The notes under the pieces: generated by a model
What the model saw: the letters and a program-made list of their open reading frames with translations, nothing else
What the model was told of the DNA's origin: nothing
The model's database searches: none
Position numbers and translations under genes: made by a program
Shown here: positions 28,101 through 35,692 of the stretch, one piece after another
Numbering within the stretch: position 1 is the first letter of the stretch
Layout: each line of letters starts with the position of its first letter
Assembly (NCBI RefSeq): GCF_000378225.1
Contig: NZ_KB905142.1
Span: forward strand, 1-64,000
DNA length: 64,000 bases
Direction: 5' to 3'
Origin: Methylophilus methylotrophus DSM 46235 = ATCC 53528
GTDB taxonomy: Bacteria; Pseudomonadota; Gammaproteobacteria; Burkholderiales; Methylophilaceae

Positions 28101-29114
28101 GAAACGATACGCAGTAATTCGCAACGCTTGGCTGAATACAAAGCGCAAACTGCAGAGTATTTAGTCAGTTTTATGCGACAGTTAACGGGTGATCAGAATC
28201 TGACGTCGGACGAAGCTTATACCCAGTTTAATGCGCAGTCAGATGCGGTTAAAACTGTCTTCGTGAATCGTCACCTGACCACAGAGCTGATCAACTCTGC
28301 AAATGATTTTGCAAAAGCGCGCAATCATGACCGAGGTAATAACGCATTGGCTACCTTGTACCCAACCAAGCAAGCGGGGGATATTTTGTTGTTTAACACC
28401 AAAGTCTCCACTAACAGTGGCGGTAGTATTGATTTGGTCACGCCAGGTGGCCTGATTAACGTGGGTGTACCAGGGCGAGGTGGGGATATCGGTATTATCA
28501 CCGAAAAAGGCGGGGCGATTCGCGGTATCTCAGATGGTGATTTCTCAGTCAATCAATCTAAAGTGATTACCCAGTTTGGCAGTGATATTGCCATTTGGTC
28601 AACAAACGGCACGATTGATGCGGGTAGAGGTTCGAAAACGGCGACCTCTGTGCCAGAACGTATTGTGCAAACCGATGTATTTGGTAACACGGTGGTTGAA
28701 GTGAGAGGTGTCGCTGCAGGCAGTGGTATCCGTGCTCAAACTTATGACCCTGATGGGCCTAATGAAGGTAGGCCTGAAGACGTGCCTAGAGCAGGCAAGG
28801 TAACGCTCACTGCGCCGGTCGTCGATGCTGGCGAGGCAGGGATTGAAGCAGGTGATTTGACGATTGTGGCCCCTGTGGTACTGAATGCGGGCAATATTCA
28901 GGTTCAGGGCGTTTCTAGTGGTGTCCCTGTTGCGGCAACTGCGACCATGGCTGGTGTCACCGCAGGCGTTTCACCTGATGCTGTCAATGCTGCTGCACAA
29001 GCGGTTGCGCAAAATGTGGCCAATGCAGCGGTTAATAACGACATGGCTAAGCCAAAATTACCTTCAATTATTTCTGTAGATGTCATTGGTATCGGGCAAG
29101 AATCGTCCCGCTAA
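19104..29114 (+). CDS. giant filamentous haemagglutinin-like TpsA exoprotein
   Basis: A 3,336-residue surface or secreted adhesin. It begins with an extended signal peptide (ESPR; MNKGIYQLVFSRVHHAMVAV, then a second hydrophobic part near residues 40-60). A TPS domain (about residues 60-270) follows, with LPSGIEIR, the NANGVIIGKDA block and repeated G/N/V beta-helix strands. The long centre is beta-helical. The region near residues 3000-3270 (GGDIGIITEKGGAIRGIS, SDIAIWSTNGTIDAGRGSKT) resembles DUF3739 of haemagglutinin-family proteins. No toxin-like C-terminal domain or VENN motif is seen, so adhesion rather than contact inhibition is likely. The ATG at 19104 has gggagag upstream. Confidence 0.9.
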   Translation: MNKGIYQLVFSRVHHAMVAVAEIASSRAGDGKSRARRAASIWLALSFSPLPWAVMNAFAELPSGIEIRDAINAQGVINNATQITSSSANHISFQQLVPQAIVNYNKLNLDRGQSFNVDMQAGWSMLNRVHSVDPSVLNGNVNAAGNIYFLNANGVIIGKDAVFNVGSLYAGTLNITDELFKSGFVNEAGYTSAFQLVDTINLTPEQANKINTAEVRVESGAQINAAKGGKVLLFAPNVNVEKNAIIKTPDGQTILAAGKTIYLKSSQDPAGMLVEVSSGGTATNLGEIIAARGNITMMGLAVNQGGKLSASTSVRANGSIHLIAQEDVTVLNGQVTQRRNGLITLGKDSVTEVTPELNDKEEVLASLPFKTSSINLEASLINIDGAISAKGGNVTATTNVNASALLNSPIAQRIHLGENASIDVSGVDALAPMSRNQLTVQLNSDALKDNPILRGSALFGKTIFVDARKGTDLFDLKPYIDSTRLATVAEKMTNAGKVTLSNANEIIVEKGAKIDVSGGSTTYSAGTVKESILEFNGQLVAISEAKPGVAYERVADTTTVVDRKWGSSTTYSQGNINNAVPTYFEGANAGTVSFVSPIENGFVQKLVVDGDLIGNTKVSTQQLLANTAPKGASLIASALNLNWVNNANNLASNFAFGDVLNGGDSFISSIGTQFLRQGFNRIDFSNVKNLNVNTAIQLDANGALTLGRAGDTLTQINQNITAQGANVAMNANLTRIADNVTVTTAGTFVNDRAGVQGALTKETAANAGNITIGRLVTGGGVKIDASAGAYVDNAGVLHLGKAGNISLQTTDQGLSPTLNLSAYGFDRGGSLNIRFSEGEKTHLYIGADNAPNGPLDFSIDNVFFSKGGFSSYRLSAFDIDIGAAGQTNPSTIYGVAQNLMMRSGFQSTASRDSIFDVARLTTLPDATRAPVSFTFDTYRVADDLGTLTLHEKAHIKTDIGGSVALSAGKQVNVLGDITAHGGQIALSIADDDTTLPEDASQMVFIGENAQLNVAGTTITMPDSRAGKLNNKVVNAGSITINTDDNIKGAVVIKQGAVLDVSGSQTQTHTRTNRGFVLETLYGDAGSIDIYGVGSLLVDGTLRGQANGTGRGGSLGLFYQSVPFDFIDPYPNQSGRFLVTNNQQVLTGGLQAGDALKDINLPASSSQGRLQNAQISAQQIEEGGFDHVTLASYINDPTNPNNRINFASDLDLTIAGNLRLNSPVLSVLDNGHAKINSGHLQLFSRTTTIDPSVFSSSSGQLSLSANQIYIDGLVAVTGTNKTILSANKDIHGQGEKTAVLSSTVADPAGLSVAGELQLHARQIYPNSGAKLSFEAQGPNSLITVQSNGVAPTNVLSGGGTLSLTADRIVQAGVLKAPFGQIKLNAADQVTLAAGSLTSVSGSGQNIPYGETISSGQTFNPNAGVSQKPIEKEIAISAPNADLQQGAVMDLSGGGELFAYEWISGGVGGTQDILAQSNTYALIPSMQTEFAANDRLYEGSSAGVGTGQTIYITGVKGIPSGTYTLMPARYALVPGAFIVQKTDVALARGQTASLQDGSALTSGYFADLNTGARDANWSSFRVIDGSVLRPAAGTVSKAPSQYVVTNASSFFANPLKTNGVDIKNTDDAGKLTLLAQQLNLDASVQARKVSGADGLVVDISANAIRVVNQRDNTDPSSLQLEASKLNALNADSILLGGTRNVANNVTNVTTQASSVSIENDASHALSTLEFLATANNNVSLLTGAVINTGNSASQPKAVNLNTTGDGAFLGMSSLSQLEYTRTGSSVNATSGVLDIAANTQLSAGNSLVIDGSQNVSFAGNIALGENANVTLGSNRILIGDVPASQNGLVVSNQTLAQLGDVSRLTLNSYSTIDTYGSVDFGNNRLNLTVNAAGIAGHLADGETAAPANAAVTINAKSFALKNTVDANYNSPSDPSGRRLQINAETVRLQGDLSAVLDSTSMVASADRNTIGGFDSVYVDANTLTVAERGALDLQVNQTTLNVGRINTESSANYAVASTGALTSTQKTVSNLPTNSNIGGRLTLQADQLLVNSRIEALAGQVNLQGTSQLELGSQAIVSASSTTKNFANKASDVDAGKVQLNSGGNIIIDQGALVNVGAQGSANAGQVTLSATSGNLQLQGQLNGQAQGSGKGGILAVDVGTMPSLVAIDQQATGFSQSRSYRVRNGDVNIDGTGAQALTAKQVLVSADQGAITVTGTIDASTTKSGSIALYARDDVTLESGSLLRANSSTAGVEGGKVTLATASGALNLNQGSRIEVAGGIGGDGGEVHLRAPRTGGGSGNGVAVNSLDSSISGAQSIVLDAFRIYNNVSTITTGTGTGATLGFTTLANDVNNFMANKDNILASLGMSNDSRFHLRAGQEIRSNNNLTVAADWNLYTTSRAGDEPGILTLRATNNLNVNGSISDGFETAASSAALGTGDSWSYRLISGADTDAANVMETVAATLDADGKSLSGNLILANNELIRTGTGSIDIATGGDLNLATATSVIYTAGEKAADLTGFTDPITSQRPTYLDNGGDIRIDSKGNIFGAEDDSRQAINQWLFRQGGNNQLKDTSWWIRTDQFRQSLAALGGGNVRVNAGRNIANFSVSIPTTARFDNFGTGATGNNVVNGGGDLTVTAQGDIFSGIYFIGQGTGTIKAGGSISAEEGKNYGTVLAMMNGQFDVSAGKDLRIEATVNPTLLPQSITNAPNNDSTIHNSYFSTYGQSAAVRMTSLGGDVNYAANVNTLLDASSGLRSGVNGGLSLNPASLDMTTYVGNVTVGQAYLSPSSLGNLQLLANNDVRIGKLLMSDANPTGIFNINTPTRSTQLLDDLILLSFFNLHASSPLHANSTTPARVVAATGNIRSNDDTEPGLLMLAKESHLVAGQDITRLNIGLQNNRTSDVSVLLAGRDVNTQNVVIGGPGELLVQAGRNIDLIYPLVTSIQATGNTGTSNPVYEFTSAFNANTALPSNGASITMLAGVGDNLRLQNYIDTYIAPGGSGPETIRSNSQRLAEYKAQTAEYLVSFMRQLTGDQNLTSDEAYTQFNAQSDAVKTVFVNRHLTTELINSANDFAKARNHDRGNNALATLYPTKQAGDILLFNTKVSTNSGGSIDLVTPGGLINVGVPGRGGDIGIITEKGGAIRGISDGDFSVNQSKVITQFGSDIAIWSTNGTIDAGRGSKTATSVPERIVQTDVFGNTVVEVRGVAAGSGIRAQTYDPDGPNEGRPEDVPRAGKVTLTAPVVDAGEAGIEAGDLTIVAPVVLNAGNIQVQGVSSGVPVAATATMAGVTAGVSPDAVNAAAQAVAQNVANAAVNNDMAKPKLPSIISVDVIGIGQESSR

Positions 29115-29130
29115 ATATTATGTTTACGAA

Positions 29131-29159
29131 AAAGCCCACCGCATGGTGGGCTTTTTTTT
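29131..29159 (+). terminator. terminator after tpsA-like gene
   Basis: A perfect 10-bp stem (aaagcccacc / ggtgggcttt) with a 4-nt loop (gcat) and eight Ts. Confidence 0.94.
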
Positions 29160-29264
29160 GGTTTTTTTGGGTAGGCAAATGCTTGATACAGGAAGCTATC
29201 TAGAATTTAGGCGGAGCTGTTCGTAGACAGACCAGGCAAGCCATACGCGGCATTCAGGCGATGA

Positions 29265-29274
29265 AGACTAGTCT
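29265..29274 (+). promoter_or_regulatory. AGACTAGTCT palindrome
   Basis: A perfect 10-bp palindrome containing the GACTAGTC core shared with 14763, 17342 and 36450. It lies 164 bases before the nuclease gene. Confidence 0.45.
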
Positions 29275-29332
29275 GACGGCTTAGTGATTGACCTAAAAAA
29301 GTATGAATTGGAGGGGATTACAGCGGATTTTC

Positions 29333-29348
29333 TAGTCCAACCTGACTA
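29333..29348 (+). promoter_or_regulatory. TAGTCC-N4-TGACTA site
   Basis: It has the spacing of the two sites before 14978, with one mismatch (T for G) in the right arm; TAGTC-N6-GACTA is perfect, extended to CTAGTC/GACTAG. It lies about 90 bases before the nuclease ATG. Confidence 0.5.
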
Positions 29349-29437
29349 GTGCGCTGGTGCCAAACTTAATATTGGCGGCAATTCAAATTGCTAAAGTATT
29401 CAGGATTTTAATCGAGCGAAAAACTTCGGAGTCCTGA

Positions 29438-32400
29438 ATGAAATTTAAAAAAATGCATTGGGCACTGGCCTGGTTGGGTCTGTCCTCCTTAAGTATCCCT
29501 GTCTATGCCGAGGTGGTGATTAGCCAGATCTATGGCGGTCAGGGCAGTGTCTATAACCAGGATTACGTTGAGTTATTCAACAACGGTAGCGTGGTGGTGG
29601 ATATCAATGGCTGGTCTGTGCAGTATGCCAGCGCCACGGGTACTGGCAACTTTTCTGCCAACGGTGTGACCACCCTCGCTGGCGTGTTGCAACCTGGCCA
29701 ATATTACCTGGTGGGTTTGCGTAGCACGGCCAACGGTTCAGCTTTGCCTACGCCAGATGCCAGTAATAATGGCACTGACATGAGCGGGACCAACGGCAAG
29801 GTGGTGTTGGTCAAGAGCAGCACTGGCCTCACTTGTAACGGCGGCTCTAATGTGTGTAGCAGCAGCCAGTTGGCGCAGATTGCCGATTTGGTAGGTTATG
29901 GCACGGCCAATTTTGCCGAAGGCTCGACAGCACCGGCAAGTTCAAGCAGCACGGCATTGCTACGTAAGAATAATGGCTGTCAGGATACCAACCAGAACGG
30001 CAGCGACTTTGTGACTGGCGCACCCGCACCACGCAATAGCAGCAGCGCTGTGAATGTCTGCGGTGGAGGCAATACGGGAGGTGGCACAGGGAATCAACCG
30101 ATTGTCACTTCTTGCCCGGCGATAACGCTGCAAGTTGGTGAGGTTGGTGCGGCTCAGGTGCAAGCGTCTGATGCTGACAGTGTGGTCAATGCCGCGACCT
30201 TGGCTTCTAATGCGCCGAGCGGCGTGAGCCTGGTGAATTTTGCTGCGGCCAGCAGTGATGGCCAGTCAGCCAGCGCGACGTTGCAATTGGATGGCAGCCT
30301 GCCTGCAGGGCAGTACACGGCCGATATCCAGTTTGCCAATAATGAAGCGCAGACGGCAACTTGTACCGTCGATATCACGATTAAAAATACCAATATCACG
30401 CGCATTTACGAGATTCAGGGCAGCGAATTGGGGATTGCGTCTGTGAGCCCGCTTAATGGCCAAACCGTCACGACAGAAGGCGTGGTCACTGCAGTTTTCC
30501 CTGGTCTGAATGGCTTTTACCTTCAAGATGCCACCGGTGATGGCAATCCACAAACCTCAGATGGCGTATTTGTGTATCTAGGCTCAGGCGTGACACCTAC
30601 CGTGAGCAAAGGGCAAAAAATCCGCCTGACGGCCAATGTGACTGAGTTCAATACCATCACCGAACTGGTCAATATCAGCGGCTTGCAGGTGATTGGCAGT
30701 GGCAACATTCTGCCAACAGACATAACCTTGCCAGAAGTGACAGAAGGTGACCTGGAAGCCTATGAAGGGATGCTGGTGCGTATCACCGCGCCGATGACCG
30801 CATCACAAAATTACTTCCAGGGACGTTATGGCCAGGTGACCTTGTCTGCCGAAGGCCGCATGATCAAACCCAGCAATATTTATCCAGCCAACTCGACCGC
30901 CGCGGCACAGTTAGCCGATGAAAATGCGCGTCGACGCCTGGTGCTGGACGACGGTAGCAGTGCACAAAACCCCAACCCGATTCCGTTTATTGGCGAAGAC
31001 AATACCTTGCGTGCCGGCGATGTAGTGGAAAACCTGACCGGCGTGATCGACCACGGCTTGATTACAGCCTCAGGCACAGGCCCACGTGATTACAAACTGC
31101 ACCCGACCGAGCCGGTACAGTTTAGCCGTGTCAATTTGCGGACAGCGGCACCCGCCAGCGTGGCAGGTAACCTTAAAATCGCCAGCTTTAACGTACTCAA
31201 CTACTTCACGACCTTTACCAATGGTGCCACTGCCAGCGGCCAGACCGGTCAAGGCTGCCGTTTGGGTAATAGCGTGTCAGCCTCTAACTGCCGAGGTGCC
31301 AATAACCTGGTGGAATTTAACCGCCAGCGTAACAAGATTATCCGTGCCTTGACTGCCATGAATGCTGACGTGGTTGGCTTGATGGAGATTCAGAATAATG
31401 GACTCACTGCGGCACAAAATCTGGTCGATGGTTTGAACGCGGTATTGGGCGCCAACACGTATGCCGTGATCGCTGACCCAGTGTCAGGGACTGGCACAGA
31501 TGCCATTAAAGTGGCCATGATCTACAAACCGGCCAAACTGACACCAACTGCTGGGGCATTGTCCGATAACGACAGTATCAACAACCGTCCAACACTGGCA
31601 CAAACCTTCCGTGCAGCCAATGGCGAGAAGTTCTCTGTCTTGGTCAACCATTTTAAATCCAAGAGCTGCTCGGATGCTGCAGGTGCTAACCAGGATCAAG
31701 GTGGTGGTCAGGGTTGCTACAACCCGCAACGTATCGCCCAGGCCAGCCGCTTGCTGCAATTTATCAATACGGTGCAAGCGCAGTCTGGTGATAGCGATGT
31801 GATGGTGATTGGTGACTTGAATGCTTACGGCAAGGAAGATCCCATCCTGACCCTGGCGGCAGCTGGTTTGCAAGACCAGATTGCCCGCTTTAATGGCGAC
31901 AGCGATTACTCCTACGTGTTTGATGGCGAATCTGGTTATCTGGACCATGCCTTGGCCAGCAACAGCATGGCCGCGCAAATAACAGGCACATCGCACTGGC
32001 ATATTAACGCCGACGAGCCGTTTGTGATTGATTACAACACCGAGTTCAAACCGCAAGACCTCTATACCGATAGCCCTTACCGTTCTTCTGACCATGACCC
32101 GGTCATTGTCGGGGTGCAGTTGGTAAAAACGGTCAACGGCAGTGCTCAACGCGACACCCTGGTCGGCACCGCTGGTGATGACGTGCTGACAGGTGGTCTG
32201 GGGGCAGACACCCTCAGCGGCCTGACTGGACGTGACACCTTTGTTTACCAGAGTATGCGCGATGCCGCGGACACCATTACCGACTTCACGCCGGGAGAGG
32301 ATCAACTGGACATCACCGAGTTGCTGCAGAGCATAGGCTACAACGGTAGCCAGCCTTTTGCCGATGGTTTTGCGCGCTGGGTGACCGTATCAGACGGTGT

Positions 32401-32515
32401 GCAATTGCAAATTGATACGGATGGCACTGGTGGCCCGGCAACAGCCAAAGCCCTGGTGACTTTGAAGGGATTAGCCATGAACCAACTGGATGCACAACGT
32501 GATGTGCGCTGGTAA
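29438..32515 (+). CDS. extracellular endonuclease, ExeM/NucH-like, with type I secretion-like tail
   Basis: A 1,025-residue secreted DNase. In order: signal peptide (...SIPVYAE); lamin-tail domain (about residues 25-205; VISQIYGGQGSVYNQDYVELFNNG); a Cys-containing linker and an OB-fold-like part (about 330-570); an endonuclease/exonuclease/phosphatase domain (about 578-890; KIASFNVLNYF, VGLMEIQNN, VIGDLNAYGKEDP, SSDHDPV) with Glu, Asp and His active-site residues present. The last 120 residues are an RTX-like tail (GTAGDDVLTGGLGADTLSG, then DTITDFTPGEDQL) of the VC_A0849 type I secretion class. A Sec signal together with such a tail is odd. The product would cut extracellular DNA. First gene of a four-gene group. 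Confidence 0.9.
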   Translation: MKFKKMHWALAWLGLSSLSIPVYAEVVISQIYGGQGSVYNQDYVELFNNGSVVVDINGWSVQYASATGTGNFSANGVTTLAGVLQPGQYYLVGLRSTANGSALPTPDASNNGTDMSGTNGKVVLVKSSTGLTCNGGSNVCSSSQLAQIADLVGYGTANFAEGSTAPASSSSTALLRKNNGCQDTNQNGSDFVTGAPAPRNSSSAVNVCGGGNTGGGTGNQPIVTSCPAITLQVGEVGAAQVQASDADSVVNAATLASNAPSGVSLVNFAAASSDGQSASATLQLDGSLPAGQYTADIQFANNEAQTATCTVDITIKNTNITRIYEIQGSELGIASVSPLNGQTVTTEGVVTAVFPGLNGFYLQDATGDGNPQTSDGVFVYLGSGVTPTVSKGQKIRLTANVTEFNTITELVNISGLQVIGSGNILPTDITLPEVTEGDLEAYEGMLVRITAPMTASQNYFQGRYGQVTLSAEGRMIKPSNIYPANSTAAAQLADENARRRLVLDDGSSAQNPNPIPFIGEDNTLRAGDVVENLTGVIDHGLITASGTGPRDYKLHPTEPVQFSRVNLRTAAPASVAGNLKIASFNVLNYFTTFTNGATASGQTGQGCRLGNSVSASNCRGANNLVEFNRQRNKIIRALTAMNADVVGLMEIQNNGLTAAQNLVDGLNAVLGANTYAVIADPVSGTGTDAIKVAMIYKPAKLTPTAGALSDNDSINNRPTLAQTFRAANGEKFSVLVNHFKSKSCSDAAGANQDQGGGQGCYNPQRIAQASRLLQFINTVQAQSGDSDVMVIGDLNAYGKEDPILTLAAAGLQDQIARFNGDSDYSYVFDGESGYLDHALASNSMAAQITGTSHWHINADEPFVIDYNTEFKPQDLYTDSPYRSSDHDPVIVGVQLVKTVNGSAQRDTLVGTAGDDVLTGGLGADTLSGLTGRDTFVYQSMRDAADTITDFTPGEDQLDITELLQSIGYNGSQPFADGFARWVTVSDGVQLQIDTDGTGGPATAKALVTLKGLAMNQLDAQRDVRW

Positions 32516-32572
32516 TCAACCATAACAAATCAGTAAGTTGTTTTTTAAAAACCGAGTGAGAGGATATTTAAG

Positions 32573-33331
32573 ATGAAAAAAATCAGTTTAATCGCCGCCT
32601 TGTTGCTGTCCAGCCAGGCTAACGCAGCCCTGAATGCCGGTGACATCATGTTCACAGCCTTCAATGCCGACGAAGATGGTTTGTCCTTCGTGACTTTTGT
32701 CGACATCGCCGCCAACACCACCCTCTACTTTAGCGATAACGAGTGGACTGGCAGCGCGTTCAATACTGGTGAAAGCTATAACCAGTGGGTTTCAAGTAGC
32801 CTGGTTACTGCAGGTACTGTGGTGCGTTTCTCTGCTTACGACAAAACCACCCTGTCGGCCTCTACTGGTGTGTTATCCCGCGTAACAGTGAGCGGTAGCA
32901 GCAACTGGGGCATTGGTAACGATAAAGAAACGGTCTATGCCTACTTAGGCACCGCTGCCACTGCACCAACCACCTTCCTGACGGCAATCACCAATGGCAA
33001 ATTTGCCAATGATGGCTCGCTAACCAACACAGGTCTGACCAAAGGCGTGAATGCGATTGAGTTGACTGCCAAAGCTGGCGCTTCCAGCGAACCGGATTAT
33101 GCGGAGTACAACGGTGTACGCAGTGGTTTGAACAATTTTGCTGACTACAAAGCACAAGTCGCTAATGTGAATAACTGGAACGTAGACACGACGAACAATA
33201 GTACTTCCGCTGCATTAATTCCAAATACTGCTGCTTTTAGTGTCAGTGCCGTGCCTGAAGCAGATAGCGCCGCCATGTTGCTGGCTGGCTTGGGTGTATT
33301 GACTCTGGTACGTCGCCGTCAATCACGTTAA
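32573..33331 (+). CDS. PEP-CTERM secreted protein beside nuclease
   Basis: A 252-residue exported protein: signal peptide (...SSQANAA), a domain opening with GDIMFTAFNADEDGLSFVTFVDI and FSDNEWTGSAFNTGE, and the PEP-CTERM tail VPEADSAAMLLAGLGVLTLVRRRQSR-like (residues about 227-252). The opening domain resembles lamin-tail-like modules found in secreted nuclease loci, by memory only. It lies 57 bases after the nuclease gene with gagagga upstream. It may anchor or shield the nuclease at the surface. Confidence 0.85.
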   Translation: MKKISLIAALLLSSQANAALNAGDIMFTAFNADEDGLSFVTFVDIAANTTLYFSDNEWTGSAFNTGESYNQWVSSSLVTAGTVVRFSAYDKTTLSASTGVLSRVTVSGSSNWGIGNDKETVYAYLGTAATAPTTFLTAITNGKFANDGSLTNTGLTKGVNAIELTAKAGASSEPDYAEYNGVRSGLNNFADYKAQVANVNNWNVDTTNNSTSAALIPNTAAFSVSAVPEADSAAMLLAGLGVLTLVRRRQSR

Positions 33332-33378
33332 TCATCAATGAGTGCCGTGATGCATCACGGCACTGTGTGGAGAATGCA

Positions 33379-35670
33379 ATGTTTAAACTGAAACAATTAA
33401 CTGCTTGTGTCGCACTGACCTTGACTGCCAGTGTGACCTGGGCGGAGGGTGTGACTGTATTACATGTGGGCGACCAGGAAAGCTGGTTATTGACAGCACA
33501 AGGTAATTTGCGCGATAACTCCGGTCAGGCGATTTCATTTTATGGTGGTGTAGATCGTCTGGCGACCGTGATCAAAAATGCTGAAACAGCCGCGCAAGCT
33601 GCAGGCCGCCACGTGCTCAAGCTGAATGCGGGTGACGCCTTTTTACCAGGCCCTCGTTTGAATGCCAGTTTTCAAAATCTGGGCAGCGCTTACATGGGTG
33701 GTCAGGACTTCTATGACACCATCGCTTTGCGTCACATTGGATTTGATGCGATTGTGTTTGGTAACCATGAGTTTGACCTCGGTGCCGATGTGGCTGCCCG
33801 TTTCGCTGAAGTGTCAGGCAGTACCTACTTGTCTGTGAACCTTAATTTTGATGCCACAAACCCCTTTGCCAGTCTCAAGGCTGCAGGCAAAGTTGCTCCA
33901 TCAAAAATCATCACGACCAGCGCGGGCCACAAGATTGGCCTGGTAGGTGCAACGACACCATTGTTGCCTAATATTTCCTCTCCAGGACCAGTCAATTTGA
34001 TTGGCTTTGATGCCAACAACACCGAGGCACAAAACCTGCAGGCGCTGATTCCGCTGATTCAGGCGGAAGTGAATCGCTTGCGTAACGAGCAAGGCGTGAC
34101 AACCGTCATCCTGATCAGCCATCTGCAAAATGCTGCCAATGAAATCAATGTGGTGATTCCTGCCTTGACCGGTGTTGATCTGGTGTTGTCCGGCGGTGGT
34201 CATGAGTTAATGGCCGATCCTGATGATGCACTGATCAACGGTGGCGTGGCTGCGACCTACAATTCGCATCCAGTGAATGCCGTAGATGCCAATGGCCGCA
34301 CAGTGCCTGTGCTTACCAGCCACTTTGGTAACCGCTACGTCGGGGAGCTCAACTTCACGATTGATGATAGCAATGGCACCTTTGTGGGCATTGACTCCAG
34401 CAAAATGATGCGTGTCAGCGGTGCCGCCGCGGATGCAGACCGTGTGAGTGGCGATGCCACGATCCAGGCACAAGTGGTGACGCCAGTGCAAAATTACATT
34501 GCAGCACTGAACGCACAAATCATAGGCACCACAGCTGTCAAACTCAACGGCCCGACGCATACGACCTGTGCTGCACTCCCATGTACGTTTGTGGCTGGTG
34601 TGCGTAACGCTGAAACCGGCCTGGGCAACCTGGTCGCTGACGCAATGCGCTTTGCCGGTAAAACAGATGTCGCGATCCAGAATGGCGGCGGTATCCGAAC
34701 CAATATTGCATCCGCTGGCAACGTATCCGTAGGCGATACTTTCAATATCCTGCCATTTACCAACCTGGTAAAGCGTGCGCCCGGCATGAATGCCACCCAG
34801 CTTAAAGATCTGTTGGAGCATGGCTATGGCGACACCAGCCCAACTGGCCGTGCCAATGGCCGTTACCCACAAATCTCTGGCATGCAGGTGATCTACGACA
34901 GCCGCAACCCTGCCCGAACCACACAAGGGACTGGGAGCCGCATTCAGCGTGTGGTGCTGGATGACGGCACCGTGCTGATTGATAACGGTGTTGTGGTCAA
35001 TAACCGTACTTTCTCATTTACCACCATAGACTTTACGGCAGCGGGTGGCGACGGTTATCCATTTGCGGCTAATGCAGTGGAGTTTGAAAACAGCCCATTC
35101 ACCATTACCTATCAGGAAGCACTGGCTAACTTCATTCAAACGCCAAAATCAGAGGGTGGCCTGGGTCGCTTGAATAATAGTGATGGTGATGAAATTACTG
35201 TGAATATGTATGGCCTGGAAAACCAGTATGACAAAGGTGGCCGTTTGATTGACCTGGCGATTGCCAATTCAACCGCTGGTGTCACGCGCACTGGCACGGC
35301 TGCACGTGATGTACTGGTGGGCACCGCAGGTGATGACATGATCAACGGTGGCCTGGGTGTGGATACGCTCACTGGTGGCGCAGGTAACGATGTATTTGTT
35401 TATAACAGCATGCGTGAAGCGGGTGACACGATCACTGACTTTACGCCTTATGCAGACAAGCTGCAGCTGACGTCCTTGCTGGCTTCACTTGGAGTATCTG
35501 CCAATAGTGCCCTCACAGGTGGCTACCTGCGCTTGATGGACGTGACTGGTGGCGTACAACTGATGGTCGATACCGATGGTGCGACAGGTCCTGCCGTAGC
35601 TAAACCATTAGTGACCTTGAAAGGTTTGACCGCCAAACAAGTGTCGCCAGCCAGAGATTTCATACTTTAA
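33379..35670 (+). CDS. secreted 5'-nucleotidase / metallophosphatase with type I secretion-like tail
   Basis: A 763-residue UshA-type enzyme that should release phosphate from nucleotides outside the cytoplasm. In order: signal peptide (...ASVTWAE); metallophosphatase domain (LHVGDQES, GDAFLPG, GNHEFDLGAD); the 5'-nucleotidase C-domain (LGNLVADAMRF, NGGGIRTNI, NILPFTN); and a C-terminal tail (GTAGDDMINGGLGVDTLTGG, then DTITDFTPYADKL) paralogous to that of the nuclease. The usual first metal motif DxH is DQE here, a variant found in one subfamily. The ATG at 33379 has ggag six bases upstream; a GTG at 33367 is an alternative. It follows the PEP-CTERM gene by 47 bases. Confidence 0.9.
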   Translation: MFKLKQLTACVALTLTASVTWAEGVTVLHVGDQESWLLTAQGNLRDNSGQAISFYGGVDRLATVIKNAETAAQAAGRHVLKLNAGDAFLPGPRLNASFQNLGSAYMGGQDFYDTIALRHIGFDAIVFGNHEFDLGADVAARFAEVSGSTYLSVNLNFDATNPFASLKAAGKVAPSKIITTSAGHKIGLVGATTPLLPNISSPGPVNLIGFDANNTEAQNLQALIPLIQAEVNRLRNEQGVTTVILISHLQNAANEINVVIPALTGVDLVLSGGGHELMADPDDALINGGVAATYNSHPVNAVDANGRTVPVLTSHFGNRYVGELNFTIDDSNGTFVGIDSSKMMRVSGAAADADRVSGDATIQAQVVTPVQNYIAALNAQIIGTTAVKLNGPTHTTCAALPCTFVAGVRNAETGLGNLVADAMRFAGKTDVAIQNGGGIRTNIASAGNVSVGDTFNILPFTNLVKRAPGMNATQLKDLLEHGYGDTSPTGRANGRYPQISGMQVIYDSRNPARTTQGTGSRIQRVVLDDGTVLIDNGVVVNNRTFSFTTIDFTAAGGDGYPFAANAVEFENSPFTITYQEALANFIQTPKSEGGLGRLNNSDGDEITVNMYGLENQYDKGGRLIDLAIANSTAGVTRTGTAARDVLVGTAGDDMINGGLGVDTLTGGAGNDVFVYNSMREAGDTITDFTPYADKLQLTSLLASLGVSANSALTGGYLRLMDVTGGVQLMVDTDGATGPAVAKPLVTLKGLTAKQVSPARDFIL

Positions 35671-35692
35671 TGTTTACTAAAGGAATTTTGCA

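Larger units (their letters stand above)
29115..29437. other. intergenic region between TPS operon and nuclease operon
   Basis: This 323-base gap has no plausible gene. It holds the tpsA terminator and two TAGTC-type palindromes, described separately. The rest shows no other structure. Confidence 0.7.

Noticed and set aside
31484-32305. A 273-codon open frame on the minus strand inside the nuclease gene
   Set aside because: It lies wholly within the intact nuclease domain frame, has no recognisable motifs and no ribosome site; it is a shadow of the coding strand.
34207-34926. A 239-codon minus-strand frame antisense to the 5'-nucleotidase
   Set aside because: The plus-strand frame carries intact nucleotidase motifs across the same span.
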